From: Paenibacillus psychroresistens
Lineage (GTDB): Bacteria > Bacillota > Bacilli > Paenibacillales > NBRC-103111
Length of the DNA stretch: 64,000 bases
Assembly: GCF_009728935.1 (NCBI RefSeq)
Contig: NZ_CP034235.1
Location: forward strand, 3,634,001 to 3,698,000
Reading direction: 5' to 3'
Part shown: one piece after another, positions 1 through 9,295 of the stretch
How positions within the stretch are numbered: the stretch's first letter is position 1
How the letters are laid out: each line of letters begins with the position of its first letter
The notes under the pieces: generated by a model
The model's database searches: none
What the model saw: only the letters and a program-made list of their open reading frames with translations
Told to the model about the DNA's origin: nothing
Translations under genes and position numbers: made by a program

Positions 1-2
1 CC

Positions 3-899
3 GATAACCCTGACTTGGAAGATCCTGAAGCCAATTATGAGGATCCTGAAGCCAATTATGAGGATTCACTTGGGTATGATTCGTTCTTAAGTCCAATATT
101 GAAAGGTTTAGAGTCGGTGCTTAAAGACCGCGCAATGGGAATTGAATTGATTCATACGGAAGTTAAGCAATTGCTAGTTTTAGCAATGGTTGGTTTACAA
201 ACAGTCGATGAGATTAAAGATCCGCTGGTTAAAGACGTATTCAGTGATAAATCATATGTCAAAGCTGATTTGTATATCGATAATTCAGGTAAGCTGCGTA
301 AAACGAAGACGGAATTGAACTTCACGCCTCCAGCTGAGGAGAACGAAGGGATTGAGTCCGTTAAGCTTACTATGGAAAGTGAGCATTGGAATATCAATGA
401 ACCGGTAATTGCAGATGTAATCGATACGACAGATAGCTTCACTATGGATAGCATTACAAAGCCAGCTGAAATGTTAGCGATTCTCGACAAGGATTCAGCA
501 CTTTATCTTTTACTTAAAGATGATCTACAGATCACCAAAAAATCAATTGTCCTGAATATGAGTTATTCGGAATACGAACCATACAGCATGCTGCCTTATA
601 TTGATAATAATGTGACAATGGTTCCAGCAAGGTTCATTTCCGAGCAATTGGATGCGGATGTGACTTTTGATCCAGCGACACAGCAGGTTACAGTTAATGA
701 CGCTGCTAGCGGAAACAAAATTATTCTAACCCTGCAAAGTAAAAAAGCTATTTGGAACGGGGATACCTTTAATTTAGAAGGCGCTGTTCGCAATCGCGAC
801 GGCACAACCTATGTACCGCTTAAATTTATTGCCAAAGCATTAGGTGCAGAGGTTAAATGGGAAGACGTTACAAAAACAATCACGATTACTAGAGACTAA
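3..899 (+). CDS. Stalk-domain protein, 5' truncated by window
   Basis: The reading frame is open from the first bases of the window, so the true start lies upstream. A TTG at 15 has no clear ribosome site and is unlikely to be the start. The C-terminal ~100 residues hold the 'stalk' (copper amine oxidase N-terminal-like, PF07833) pattern: MVPARFISEQL followed by TYVPLKFIAKALGAEVKW. In Paenibacillus this domain is a non-catalytic cell-surface module. The middle part is an unrecognised, acidic, mostly soluble region. An acidic tandem repeat sits at the visible N-terminus. A strong hairpin follows the stop. Its function cannot be stated; cell-envelope location is inferred from the family. Confidence 0.75.
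   Translation, partial: DNPDLEDPEANYEDPEANYEDSLGYDSFLSPILKGLESVLKDRAMGIELIHTEVKQLLVLAMVGLQTVDEIKDPLVKDVFSDKSYVKADLYIDNSGKLRKTKTELNFTPPAEENEGIESVKLTMESEHWNINEPVIADVIDTTDSFTMDSITKPAEMLAILDKDSALYLLLKDDLQITKKSIVLNMSYSEYEPYSMLPYIDNNVTMVPARFISEQLDADVTFDPATQQVTVNDAASGNKIILTLQSKKAIWNGDTFNLEGAVRNRDGTTYVPLKFIAKALGAEVKWEDVTKTITITRD
21..62 (+). repeat. Two perfect 21-bp tandem repeats in coding sequence
   Basis: The same 21 bases occur twice back to back and keep frame, encoding DPEANYE twice. A third, partial unit (ED followed by other residues) follows. More units may lie upstream of the window edge. Confidence 0.9.
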
Positions 900-918
900 G
901 AAAAGTAAAGTAAGGGAG

Positions 919-951
919 TTGCCTGCTGAGCAGTCTCAGCAGGCAATTGCT
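919..951 (+). terminator. Intrinsic terminator after stalk-domain gene
   Basis: A perfect 12-bp inverted repeat (919-930 with 935-946) encloses a four-base loop CAGT. The following T-run is short and interrupted, so termination may be partial before the CapA-like gene. Confidence 0.65.
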
Positions 952-975
952 TTGCAATGATAAGGAGATACTCGC

Positions 976-2154
976 ATGAAAAACATAATAGTGCTCAGCC
1001 TGATTTCAATTCTACTATGGGGAAGCGGCTGTACAGAACAGAACAAGCTTTCGGTCCCTAGTCTTAGTCCTAATCCTACAGATAATAGTCAAGAGCTTAG
1101 CGTAGAGCCAACTGCAATTCCGCTGCCTTCAGCCACTCCAGCACCGATTGTTACTCAGGTCACTTTAGGGGCAGTAGGTGATATTTTGATACATAATAGA
1201 GTTTATGAGGATGCTAAGAAGCCAGATGGAAGCTATTCTTTCAATAAAATGTTTACTTTAGTGAAGGATATTCTCCAGAAACCAGATATTTTAGTAGCTA
1301 ATCAAGAATCGATGACTGGCGGCACCGAGCTGGGATTATCCTCGTACCCGATGTTTAACAGCCCTCATGAGATCGGTGATGCGCTTAAGGATGCTGGTGT
1401 AGATTTCGTTACCATGGCTAATAATCACACGATGGATAAGAAAGAAAAGGGGATATTAAGCGCTCTGGCTTATTGGGATAAAATTGGCATGCCGCACACG
1501 GGTGCTTATAAGTCACAGGCAGACAGAGATACGATTCGCACGATGACGCAAAACGATATTACATTTTCTTTCTTAGCCTACACCTATGGAACCAATGGTA
1601 TTCCTGTACCGAAGGACAAGCCCTATCTGGTGAATTTGATTCAAGAGGATCTGATGAAAAAAGATATTGAACGTGCCAAAAAGCTTGGGGATGTTACAGT
1701 AGTTTCGCTGCACTGGGGAATTGAGTACCAAATCGAACCCAATGCGGAGCAATTACGGATTGCTAAGCTGCTGGCAGATTGGGGAGTCGATATCATTATC
1801 GGTACGCATCCCCATGTGCTGCAGCCATCTGCTTGGATCAAAAACGCAAGTGGCCATAAAACCTTTGTTATGTATTCATTAGGTAATTTCATTTCCGCAC
1901 AAAGTGAATTACTACAGTGGATTGGCGGAATGGGAACCATAACGATAGTTAAAACCCAGGTAGGAGACAAGTCGACTATTGACTTGGTTCAGCCTACTTT
2001 TACGCCAACCTTTACGTATTCAAAAAAATATAAAGGTTTTCAAATTATCCCGATGGCTCAATTGGATAATCAGCACTTAGCTAATGCGAAGCAACAGCTG
2101 TATAAAACCAAGCTTCATATGCGCAAGTATATTCCAGATTTGATCTACCCCTAA
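976..2154 (+). CDS. CapA-family metallophosphatase-like lipoprotein
   Basis: A 392-residue protein of the PGA_cap/CapA family, which resembles calcineurin-like phosphoesterases and is linked in Bacillus to poly-gamma-glutamate export or anchoring. It starts with a lipoprotein signal whose lipobox ends at Cys19 (GSGC), followed by a Ser/Pro/Thr-rich linker. Family motifs are visible in order: VGDILIHNRV, NQESMTGG, ANNHTMD, GTHPHVLQP and YSLGNFIS. No capB or capC neighbours are present, so polyglutamate synthesis is not implied; many stand-alone CapA lipoproteins exist in Paenibacillus. AAGGAG lies 8 bases upstream of the ATG. The hrpB start follows 14 bases after the stop. Confidence 0.87.
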   Translation: MKNIIVLSLISILLWGSGCTEQNKLSVPSLSPNPTDNSQELSVEPTAIPLPSATPAPIVTQVTLGAVGDILIHNRVYEDAKKPDGSYSFNKMFTLVKDILQKPDILVANQESMTGGTELGLSSYPMFNSPHEIGDALKDAGVDFVTMANNHTMDKKEKGILSALAYWDKIGMPHTGAYKSQADRDTIRTMTQNDITFSFLAYTYGTNGIPVPKDKPYLVNLIQEDLMKKDIERAKKLGDVTVVSLHWGIEYQIEPNAEQLRIAKLLADWGVDIIIGTHPHVLQPSAWIKNASGHKTFVMYSLGNFISAQSELLQWIGGMGTITIVKTQVGDKSTIDLVQPTFTPTFTYSKKYKGFQIIPMAQLDNQHLANAKQQLYKTKLHMRKYIPDLIYP

Positions 2155-2168
2155 GGAGACTTTACCTA

Positions 2169-4682
2169 ATGCTGCCGATTGATTCACTGCTTCCTGCATT
2201 AAAGGACACACTCCGCTCACGGAATTCTGCAGTACTAGTAGCCGCCCCTGGAGCGGGGAAAACAACACGAATACCACTTGCCTTAATGGATGAACCTTGG
2301 CTGGATGAGCATAAACGAATCGTGATGGTCGAGCCAAGACGATTAGCGACACGCAGTGCCGCTCGTTTCATGGCAGCTGCTCTTGGCCAGCAAGCTGGTG
2401 AAACCGTGGGCTACCGCGTTAAGCGGGATACCTGTATCAGCGCGCATACACGGATTGAAGTGATAACAGAAGGCATCCTTACACGAATGCTGCAAACAGA
2501 TCCAAGCTTAAGTGGGATTGGGCTTGTGATTTTTGATGAGTTTCATGAGCGCAATTTGCATGCTGATCTTGGACTAGCCTTATGTCTTCAATCACAAGCC
2601 ATGTTTCGCGAGGAATTAAGGATTCTTGTGATGTCTGCAACCTTAGATGATCAATCAGTAGCTGCTTTATTGAATGATGCTCCTATCTTGAGAAGCGAGG
2701 GCCGAGTCTTTCCAATTGAAACCCGCTATTTGCCGCGGAGTGTGGAAGGGCGTATAGAGCAAGCCGTAGCGAAATGTGTGTTCCAAGCACTTAAAGAGGA
2801 ACAAGGAGATTTAATGGTTTTTCTACCTGGTGTGGGTGAAATCAGAAGAGTAGAGAGCTTGTTAAACAGCTTCGGTTTAGACAAGGGAGCGCGGATTTAT
2901 CCGCTTCATGGGACTTTATCTCCCGAAGCTCAGGATCGTGCTATTGCGCCTGCTATAGCAGGTATACGTAAGATAGTGCTAACGACTTCAATCGCGGAAA
3001 CGAGTCTAACGGTTGAAGGAGTTCGGATTGTGATTGATTGCGGTTTAATGCGAGTCCCACGCTTCTCACCTCGCACGGGTATGTCGCGATTAGAGACCAT
3101 CCCGATTTCTAAAGCATCAGCTGATCAAAGACGCGGTCGAGCAGGACGTCTTGGACCCGGCTTATGCATCCGGCTGTGGACAGAGCAAGATGACCATCGA
3201 TTGGCGCTGCAGGGTACTCCTGAGATCCTAGAAGCAGATCTCGCTCCACTGGTGCTAGAGCTTGCGGTTTGGGGTGTATCAAGCCCTCAGGAGCTGCAAT
3301 GGCTGGATGCTCCGCCCAAGGCAGCCTATCAACAAGCAACTGAGCTGCTGCGGCAGCTGGGGGCGTTGAATAGCGAAGAGCGGATAACCGCGCATGGACG
3401 CCAATTGGCGGAAATCGGTCTACATCCAAGATTAGCCCATATGATAGTTCGTGCTGATGAGCTTAAGCTTGGCGGGTTAGCCTGTGAACTGGCTGCCTTG
3501 CTAAATGAACGTGATATTATTCAAAAAGACTCCGATGTTTTTAATATAGATTTGAGGCTTCGAGTTGAGATCATTCGTCGTTACGCAAGGGAAGGTAAAT
3601 CGTTTGAAACAGCTTTTGGGTATAATCTTAATACAAATCTTTGTCGACAAGTGCTAATTGAAATCCAGCATTGGAAAACAACAAGAGGTTATTCTCTGAA
3701 TTCAGCCAAGCAAGATGATCTGGAAGCAATCGGTATTCTGCTTGCTTTTGCATATCCAGACCGAATTGCTGCGCGTAAAGCGGCAGGTAGGTATCTTCTG
3801 CGAAACGGTCGTGGAGCCTACCTAGCCGAAATGCAGCAGCTATCCAACGCAGATTATTTGGTTGCTGCTGAATTGGATGATAAAGGCGTTGAAAGTCGAA
3901 TACTACTTGCTGCTGATTTATCATTCCGAGATCTGGAGCAGCATTTTCAAGATCAATTTGAACTGGATACCCCTATTAGCTGGGACCATGATGCACTGTC
4001 TGTAAAAGCTAGAAAGATTACACGTTTAGGCGCGATTATATTCAGAGATGACCCTATGCATAAGCCACCAATCGAAACGATGACTAATGCCTTGATTTGT
4101 GGCATAGTAGAGGAAGGGCTGGGCATTCTGCCATGGACAAGAGCAGCCCGCCAGTTACAGCAGCGAATAGAATGTATGTACCTTAGTGACCCAGACTGGC
4201 CTGAGGTGTCCGAGCTTGCTTTGCTTAAATCGTTGGATGAATGGCTTGCTCCACATTTGCAAGGGAAGAGAAACCGTGACGATCTTCAGAAACTTCAGCT
4301 ATTTGATATTATCCAGAGTATGTTATCATGGGATCAAAGAAGAGAATTAGATGCTTTTGCACCAACGCATCTGACTGTTCCAAGCGGATCGCATATTCCG
4401 ATTGATTATCAGGACCCAACTGCACCTTTTGTAGCCGTTCGTCTGCAGGAAATGTTCGGACAAGCAGAAACGCCGCGCATTGCTAGAGGGAGAATGGTGT
4501 TGACCCTCCATCTGCTATCTCCAGCACAGCGGCCAGTCCAAGTGACACGAGATTTAGCAAGCTTTTGGAGAAATGCTTATTTTGAAGTGAAAAAGGATCT
4601 TAAAGGTCGTTATCCCAAGCATTATTGGCCAGATGATCCCTTGCATGCGCTCCCGACCAATCGAGCTCGTCCGAGGGTATAA
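2169..4682 (+). CDS. hrpB: ATP-dependent helicase HrpB
   Basis: An 837-residue DEAH-type superfamily 2 helicase, the usual length for HrpB. Visible motifs are Walker A APGAGKTT (residues 26-33), motif II DEFH (123-126), motif III SAT (156-158) and motif VI QRRGRAGR (about 319-326), followed by the HA2-type helical region and the HrpB-specific C-terminal domain. The biological role of HrpB in bacteria is poorly defined; RNA or nucleic-acid remodelling is the family expectation. AAGGAG sits about ten bases before the ATG and overlaps the end of the CapA-like gene, suggesting co-transcription with it. Confidence 0.95.
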   Translation: MLPIDSLLPALKDTLRSRNSAVLVAAPGAGKTTRIPLALMDEPWLDEHKRIVMVEPRRLATRSAARFMAAALGQQAGETVGYRVKRDTCISAHTRIEVITEGILTRMLQTDPSLSGIGLVIFDEFHERNLHADLGLALCLQSQAMFREELRILVMSATLDDQSVAALLNDAPILRSEGRVFPIETRYLPRSVEGRIEQAVAKCVFQALKEEQGDLMVFLPGVGEIRRVESLLNSFGLDKGARIYPLHGTLSPEAQDRAIAPAIAGIRKIVLTTSIAETSLTVEGVRIVIDCGLMRVPRFSPRTGMSRLETIPISKASADQRRGRAGRLGPGLCIRLWTEQDDHRLALQGTPEILEADLAPLVLELAVWGVSSPQELQWLDAPPKAAYQQATELLRQLGALNSEERITAHGRQLAEIGLHPRLAHMIVRADELKLGGLACELAALLNERDIIQKDSDVFNIDLRLRVEIIRRYAREGKSFETAFGYNLNTNLCRQVLIEIQHWKTTRGYSLNSAKQDDLEAIGILLAFAYPDRIAARKAAGRYLLRNGRGAYLAEMQQLSNADYLVAAELDDKGVESRILLAADLSFRDLEQHFQDQFELDTPISWDHDALSVKARKITRLGAIIFRDDPMHKPPIETMTNALICGIVEEGLGILPWTRAARQLQQRIECMYLSDPDWPEVSELALLKSLDEWLAPHLQGKRNRDDLQKLQLFDIIQSMLSWDQRRELDAFAPTHLTVPSGSHIPIDYQDPTAPFVAVRLQEMFGQAETPRIARGRMVLTLHLLSPAQRPVQVTRDLASFWRNAYFEVKKDLKGRYPKHYWPDDPLHALPTNRARPRV

Positions 4683-4722
4683 TTAAATGAATATGAGTTT
4701 AGATTAAAGCGAGGTATTAGAT

Positions 4723-5223
4723 ATGTGGACGGCAGTTGCTATAGTAAGTTATGCTGCGCTAATCATTTTTTCAATTATGGCTTTAACTGCCTATATTAGA
4801 AAAACAAAACGCCATTCCAAATATATATTTTATGTGGTGGTTGCTAGCTTTTTTATCCTACTTTCGTTAAAGATTGTCCCACATATGCAGAAGGTTCAAG
4901 CGGAGCAAGAAGAACGTGATGCTGCAAAGCCTTTAGGTGCTTACGCTAAATCACAGCTTAGTTTAGGTGATGATGGTATAATTAACGAGGATGCTTTTGT
5001 GAGCCTAAGCGAGGATAATGAAGATTTCAATACCATGCAAGCCCTTATTGCAACGAATGATGCAGCTACTCTAAAGCGGATGATTAAGCTGGGCAAGGTC
5101 TATTTAGCAACAAAGGGGACTAAAATAACTTTAATCAGCAAAAGCTTTGTTCGGGCTAAAGTTGAAATCATTGGTACCGGAAAGACTGGCTTTGTGCCCA
5201 CTGTTTATGTATCTAGAGAATAA
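4723..5223 (+). CDS. Small membrane protein with SH3-like tail
   Basis: A 166-residue protein of unrecognised family. Two hydrophobic membrane segments lie at about residues 3-23 and 34-53, separated by a short basic loop (RKTKRHSK). The rest is soluble and probably outside. The last ~45 residues (runs of beta-type sequence ending TGFVPTVYV) resemble a bacterial SH3-like fold, but this is only a pattern impression. It lies 40 bases after hrpB and 24 bases before the next small gene, so the three may share a transcript ending at the 5577 terminator. Confidence 0.7.
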   Translation: MWTAVAIVSYAALIIFSIMALTAYIRKTKRHSKYIFYVVVASFFILLSLKIVPHMQKVQAEQEERDAAKPLGAYAKSQLSLGDDGIINEDAFVSLSEDNEDFNTMQALIATNDAATLKRMIKLGKVYLATKGTKITLISKSFVRAKVEIIGTGKTGFVPTVYVSRE

Positions 5224-5247
5224 TATTAATAAAGGGAGGTCATGTAG

Positions 5248-5514
5248 ATGAAAATAATTATTCAAAAGGCTGCAATGACGCATAGCAAGGAAAATGGGTT
5301 TGTGGGTAATGTCGAGTTTCTAGTTGAATCTCATAAAGAAGCTTATGAAATCACACTTTATAGCAAGAATACCAAGGAGTGGAGCTATGGGCTGCATTTC
5401 TTGAATGCATCAGGCAGCGAGGAAGAGATTTTTGCGGTAGAAGAACAGCTCGATGAGAGCGATGAGTTTTTCGATCAGTTGGTTGACGCGGCAAAAGCAG
5501 CTTTAGAAGAGTAA
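5248..5514 (+). CDS. Conserved-looking 88-residue hypothetical protein
   Basis: A short soluble protein with a strong ribosome site (AAAGGGAGG, about eleven bases before the ATG). It begins with alternating beta-type sequence (MKIIIQKAAM) and ends in a highly acidic helical tail rich in Glu and Asp. No known motif was recognised. Good codon use and the ribosome site support that it is real. It is the last gene before a clear terminator. Confidence 0.7.
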   Translation: MKIIIQKAAMTHSKENGFVGNVEFLVESHKEAYEITLYSKNTKEWSYGLHFLNASGSEEEIFAVEEQLDESDEFFDQLVDAAKAALEE

Positions 5515-5576
5515 CTTATTAGGAACAGAGTGTTTAAGAGTAAATGTGTGTCTGTTAATCGGATATGGACCAAATC

Positions 5577-5599
5577 GAACTCCGCAAGGGGTTCTTTTT
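5577..5599 (+). terminator. Intrinsic terminator before araR
   Basis: A 7-bp stem (one G-T pair) with a GCAA tetraloop is followed directly by TTTTT. It ends the capA-like/hrpB gene group just ahead of the araR promoter. Confidence 0.8.
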
Positions 5600-5615
5600 G
5601 TTGAAATAGAATATA

Positions 5616-5645
5616 TGTACATACAAGTTTGGGGAATGCTATAAT
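5616..5645 (+). promoter_or_regulatory. araR promoter with AraR box
   Basis: TGTACATACA at 5616-5625 differs by one base from the perfect palindrome found in front of araD. It lies at the -35 position of an extended -10 element TGCTATAAT (5637-5645). The placement predicts that AraR represses its own gene. Confidence 0.75.
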
Positions 5646-5684
5646 AAACAGACTATTGCAAGCAAAATTGGATTGAGGTGAACC

Positions 5685-6782
5685 ATGAAAGATAAACAGA
5701 TGCCCAAATACCTGCAGCTGAAACAAGAAATTCTTTCTTGGTTGCATTCTGGTCAGTTAAAGCCTAATGAACAAATGCCTTCCGAGAATGAAATTGCCGA
5801 ACAGTTCGGGATGAGCAGGCAAACGGTTCGTCAAACCTTTGGCGAGCTGGAGCAGGATGGCTGGTTGTTTCGCATGCAGGGTAAAGGCACCTTTGTCTCC
5901 AATCCCCAAACACAGAAGACTCAGTCGATCCAAACTATTGGCGTAGTGACCACGTATATTTCCGATTATATTTTTCCGTTAATTGTGCGTGGAGCTGAGG
6001 CGGTATTGCGTGATAAAGGCTACCGTTTGGTCCTCTCCAGCACGGATAATGATAAGCAGAAGGAGAAGGAATGTCTCATTTCGATGATGAGTCAGCCGCT
6101 AAGCGGCCTTATCATTGAGCCCACCAAAAGCGCAGAAGGCAACCCTAATTTAAGCTACTATTTATCGTTGGATTATCAGAAAATCCCTTATATAATGATC
6201 AACGAGCGTTATCCTGAGATGGATTGTGCCTATGTGCGAATCGATGATGAGAATGGCGGGTTTCTTGCTGCTGAGCATTTAATCCAGCTTGGCCATAGCC
6301 GAATTGCCGGGTTTTTTAAAACCGATGATTTGCAAGGTGTCAATCGCCTTAAAGGGTTTATCCGGGCGCATCATCAATATCAAATCCCACTTTTACCGGA
6401 AATGGTAATTGGTTATTCTACCGAAGAGAAGCAAACCAAAACCCATGATGCAGCCATGCAATTATTGGGTCAGCTTGAAGATAGGCCGACTGCTTTAGTC
6501 TGTTATAACGACGGGCTTGCCGTAAACCTATTAGAGGTGGTTCGCAAGCTTGGTTTAAGTGTGCCGGAAGATCTCTCGATGGTTGGTTTCGATGACTCTG
6601 CACTTGCAACAGCAACAGAAGTTAAGTTGACGACTCTGACACATCCCAAAACAGAGATGGGTGTTGCTGCAGCAGATTTATTAATTGCGATGATTGAACA
6701 AAAGCCGATGAATCGTTCTCCATTGCAACGTATATTCGTCCCAGAGCTCGTAATTCGCAGCTCAACTAGAAAATATAATTGA
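5685..6782 (+). CDS. araR: Arabinose operon repressor AraR
   Basis: A 365-residue chimeric regulator. Residues ~1-70 form a GntR-type winged helix (PSENEIAEQFGMSRQTVRQTF, then GKGTFVSN). The remainder is a LacI/periplasmic-binding-type sensor domain (IQTIGVVTTYISDYIFP at its start; FDDSALATATEVKLTTL near the end). That architecture, together with the adjacent araD, araB and araA genes and the two AraR-type operators, identifies it as AraR, which binds L-arabinose and releases the operators. It is transcribed in the same direction as araDBA, whereas in B. subtilis araR lies apart from the main operon. Confidence 0.94.
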   Translation: MKDKQMPKYLQLKQEILSWLHSGQLKPNEQMPSENEIAEQFGMSRQTVRQTFGELEQDGWLFRMQGKGTFVSNPQTQKTQSIQTIGVVTTYISDYIFPLIVRGAEAVLRDKGYRLVLSSTDNDKQKEKECLISMMSQPLSGLIIEPTKSAEGNPNLSYYLSLDYQKIPYIMINERYPEMDCAYVRIDDENGGFLAAEHLIQLGHSRIAGFFKTDDLQGVNRLKGFIRAHHQYQIPLLPEMVIGYSTEEKQTKTHDAAMQLLGQLEDRPTALVCYNDGLAVNLLEVVRKLGLSVPEDLSMVGFDDSALATATEVKLTTLTHPKTEMGVAAADLLIAMIEQKPMNRSPLQRIFVPELVIRSSTRKYN

Positions 6783-6791
6783 TTATAGAAA

Positions 6792-6814
6792 ACTTGTACG
6801 TACATGTGTATAAT
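6792..6814 (+). promoter_or_regulatory. araDBA promoter with perfect AraR box
   Basis: The palindrome TGTACGTACA (6795-6804, inside a longer imperfect dyad 6792-6807) lies directly upstream of a consensus -10 TATAAT (6809-6814). It occupies the spacer of the promoter, where bound AraR would block polymerase. The -35 is weak. Confidence 0.82.
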
Positions 6815-6859
6815 GTTGTTTAGATAGGATCTCAATTCAAGGAAAAGAGAGGATAACTA

Positions 6860-7549
6860 ATGTTAAAGAAACTAAAACAAGCGGTATTGGAAGCCAACCT
6901 GGATTTGCCGAAGTATCGGTTGGTGACGTTTACATGGGGAAATGTTAGTGGAATTGATCGTGAGAAGAATTTAGTTGTGATCAAGCCAAGCGGAGTCCCT
7001 TATGAGGAGCTGAAATTAGAGGATTTAGTCGTAGTCGATCTTGAAGGCAACATTGTTGAAGGCAAGCTTAAACCCTCATCGGATACACCCACTCATCTTG
7101 CACTTTATAAAGCTTTTCCAAGTATTGGCGGAATTGTACATACACATTCTCCGTGGGCTACAAGCTGGGCACAAGCAGGCAGAGCTATTCCTGCATTAGG
7201 AACGACGCATGCGGATTACTTTTATGGGGAAGTGCCTTGTACACGATTAATGACAGAAGCAGAAATTAAAGGCGCTTATGAATTGGAAACAGGAAATGTG
7301 ATCATTGAAACCTTTAAGGAGCTGAATCCAGCTCAGGTTCCTGGCGTATTGGTGAATTGCCATGCTCCATTCAGCTGGGGAGTGGATCCGCATAATGCCT
7401 TGCATAATGCCGTAGTACTCGAGGAAGTTGCCAAGATAGCTTACCGTACGTTCGCTTTGCAGCCCACAGTTGAAGCCATGGATCAAACATTATTAGATCG
7501 GCATTTCTTAAGAAAACACGGTGCTACAGCTTATTACGGACAGAATTAA
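6860..7549 (+). CDS. araD: L-ribulose-5-phosphate 4-epimerase
   Basis: A 229-residue class II aldolase-like epimerase that converts L-ribulose 5-phosphate to D-xylulose 5-phosphate, the last arabinose-specific step. Family motifs are visible: GNVSGIDR and [10 protein letters not shown] for the phosphate site, and the zinc-binding histidines in VHTHSPWA plus a later HAPFSWG. Length is typical. It is the first gene after the AraR-box promoter and is followed by araB and araA in one operon; gene order araD-araB-araA differs from araABD of B. subtilis. Confidence 0.96.
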   Translation: MLKKLKQAVLEANLDLPKYRLVTFTWGNVSGIDREKNLVVIKPSGVPYEELKLEDLVVVDLEGNIVEGKLKPSSDTPTHLALYKAFPSIGGIVHTHSPWATSWAQAGRAIPALGTTHADYFYGEVPCTRLMTEAEIKGAYELETGNVIIETFKELNPAQVPGVLVNCHAPFSWGVDPHNALHNAVVLEEVAKIAYRTFALQPTVEAMDQTLLDRHFLRKHGATAYYGQN

Positions 7550-7587
7550 TTGATTTAAAATAAATGATCAGAAGGGAAGTAAACCGA

Positions 7588-9261
7588 ATGGCTAAAAAAT
7601 ATGCAATAGGTGTGGATTATGGAACGGAATCTGGACGTGCCTTGTTAGTGGATTTATCTAATGGAGATGAGGTTGCTACACATGTGACACCTTATCCCCA
7701 TAATGTTATCGATGAAACCTTGCCAGGTTCAGGCCGCAAATTAGAACCGGATTGGGCTTTGCAGCATCCAGCCGATTACATTGAAGTACTGAGGCGCTCC
7801 GTACCCGCTGTTATTAAAGAAGCAGGCATCGATCCAGCGGATGTTATTGGACTTGGGATTGATTTTACAGCTTGTACCATGCTGCCGATTGATGCAAATG
7901 GGGCTCCATTATGCTTTGACGAGGAGCTTAAAGATAACCCACATGCTTGGGTAAAGCTCTGGAAGCATCATGCTGCCCAAGACGAAGCTAATATGATCAA
8001 TGAAATTGCGGCTAAACGTGGAGAAGCTTTCTTGCCGATGTATGGCGGTAAAATCTCTTCAGAGTGGATGATCGCTAAGATATGGCAGATTTTAAATGAA
8101 GCACCGGACATATACGATCGGACAGATATGTTTCTTGAAGCAACGGACTGGGTTATATTCTCGCTAACCGGCGCTAAGCTGCGCAATAGCTGTACCGCAG
8201 GCTATAAAGCGATTTGGCATAAGCAAAAAGGCTACCCAAGCCAAGAATTTTTCAAGGCTTTGGATCCGCGTTTAGAAAATTTAACAACGACTAAATTGCG
8301 TGGGGATGTTGTTCCTCTAGGCACGAAAGCAGGCGGATTGACAGCAGAAATGGCTGCGATTCTTGGGCTTAAGGAAGGAACGGCCATTGCAGTTGGGAAT
8401 GTAGATGCACATGCTGCTGTTCCAGCGGTTGGCGTTGTAACACCAGGTAAACTGGTTATGGCTATGGGCACGTCAATCTGTCATATGCTCTTAGGCTCAG
8501 AAGAGAAACAAGTCGAAGGTATGTGCGGTGTTGTCGAAGATGGGATTATTCCAGGTTACCTGGGATATGAAGCTGGACAATCCGCAGTTGGTGATATTTT
8601 TGCATGGTATGTGGATGAAGCTGTTCCTGCTTATGTAACGGAAGCAGCGGCAACAGCAGGTATCGGTGTTCATGAATGGCTAGAGCAGAAAGCAGCAGCC
8701 TACAAACCAGGCGAAACAGGATTGCTAGCGCTGGATTGGTGGAACGGAAACCGTTCCGTACTTGTTGATACAGATCTTACTGGCTTAATGGTTGGGTTCA
8801 CTTTATTGACTAAGCCTGAACAAATCTATCGTACTTTACTTGAAGCAACAGCTTTCGGGACACGCAAAATTGTGGATGCTTTTCACGGAAATGGTGTCGA
8901 GGTTAATGAATTATATGCATGCGGAGGCTTGCCGCAGCGCAACCGCTTGTTGATGCAAATTTATGCGGATGTAACCAATCGTGAAATTAAAATCGCAGAT
9001 TCTACACAAACGCCAGCACTTGGAGCCGCAATGTTCGGTGCGGTTGCCGCAGGGGCGAAGCAAGGCGGGTTTGCTTCAATCGTCGAGGCCGCTGAGAAAA
9101 TGGCTCGTGTGCGTGATGAATCCTTCAAGCCAATCCCTGAGAATGTAGCTGTTTATGAAAAGCTATATCAAGAATACAGCAAGCTGCATGATTATTTTGG
9201 CCGTGGTGAAAACGATGTTATGAAACGACTTAAAGCCATTAAAGAAGCTGCGCTTTCTTAA
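7588..9261 (+). CDS. araB: Ribulokinase
   Basis: A 557-residue FGGY-family kinase that phosphorylates L-ribulose. Visible motifs are the N-terminal phosphate loop [14 protein letters not shown], the substrate region [11 protein letters not shown], and the C-terminal ACGGLPQRN. An earlier in-frame ATG exists at 7564, but AGAAGGGAAG lies between it and the ATG at 7588, at the right distance for the second, and the protein beginning [12 protein letters not shown] matches the family; 7588 is therefore preferred. It lies between araD and araA with short gaps. Confidence 0.95.
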   Translation: MAKKYAIGVDYGTESGRALLVDLSNGDEVATHVTPYPHNVIDETLPGSGRKLEPDWALQHPADYIEVLRRSVPAVIKEAGIDPADVIGLGIDFTACTMLPIDANGAPLCFDEELKDNPHAWVKLWKHHAAQDEANMINEIAAKRGEAFLPMYGGKISSEWMIAKIWQILNEAPDIYDRTDMFLEATDWVIFSLTGAKLRNSCTAGYKAIWHKQKGYPSQEFFKALDPRLENLTTTKLRGDVVPLGTKAGGLTAEMAAILGLKEGTAIAVGNVDAHAAVPAVGVVTPGKLVMAMGTSICHMLLGSEEKQVEGMCGVVEDGIIPGYLGYEAGQSAVGDIFAWYVDEAVPAYVTEAAATAGIGVHEWLEQKAAAYKPGETGLLALDWWNGNRSVLVDTDLTGLMVGFTLLTKPEQIYRTLLEATAFGTRKIVDAFHGNGVEVNELYACGGLPQRNRLLMQIYADVTNREIKIADSTQTPALGAAMFGAVAAGAKQGGFASIVEAAEKMARVRDESFKPIPENVAVYEKLYQEYSKLHDYFGRGENDVMKRLKAIKEAALS

Positions 9262-9295
9262 AATATCAGAAAAACCAACATTAGGAGGAAATTTC

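Noticed and set aside
8741..8757. Perfect 7-bp inverted repeat with a 3-base spacer inside araB
   Set aside because: It arises from codons of the conserved WWNGNRS motif of ribulokinase; no regulatory role needs to be assumed.
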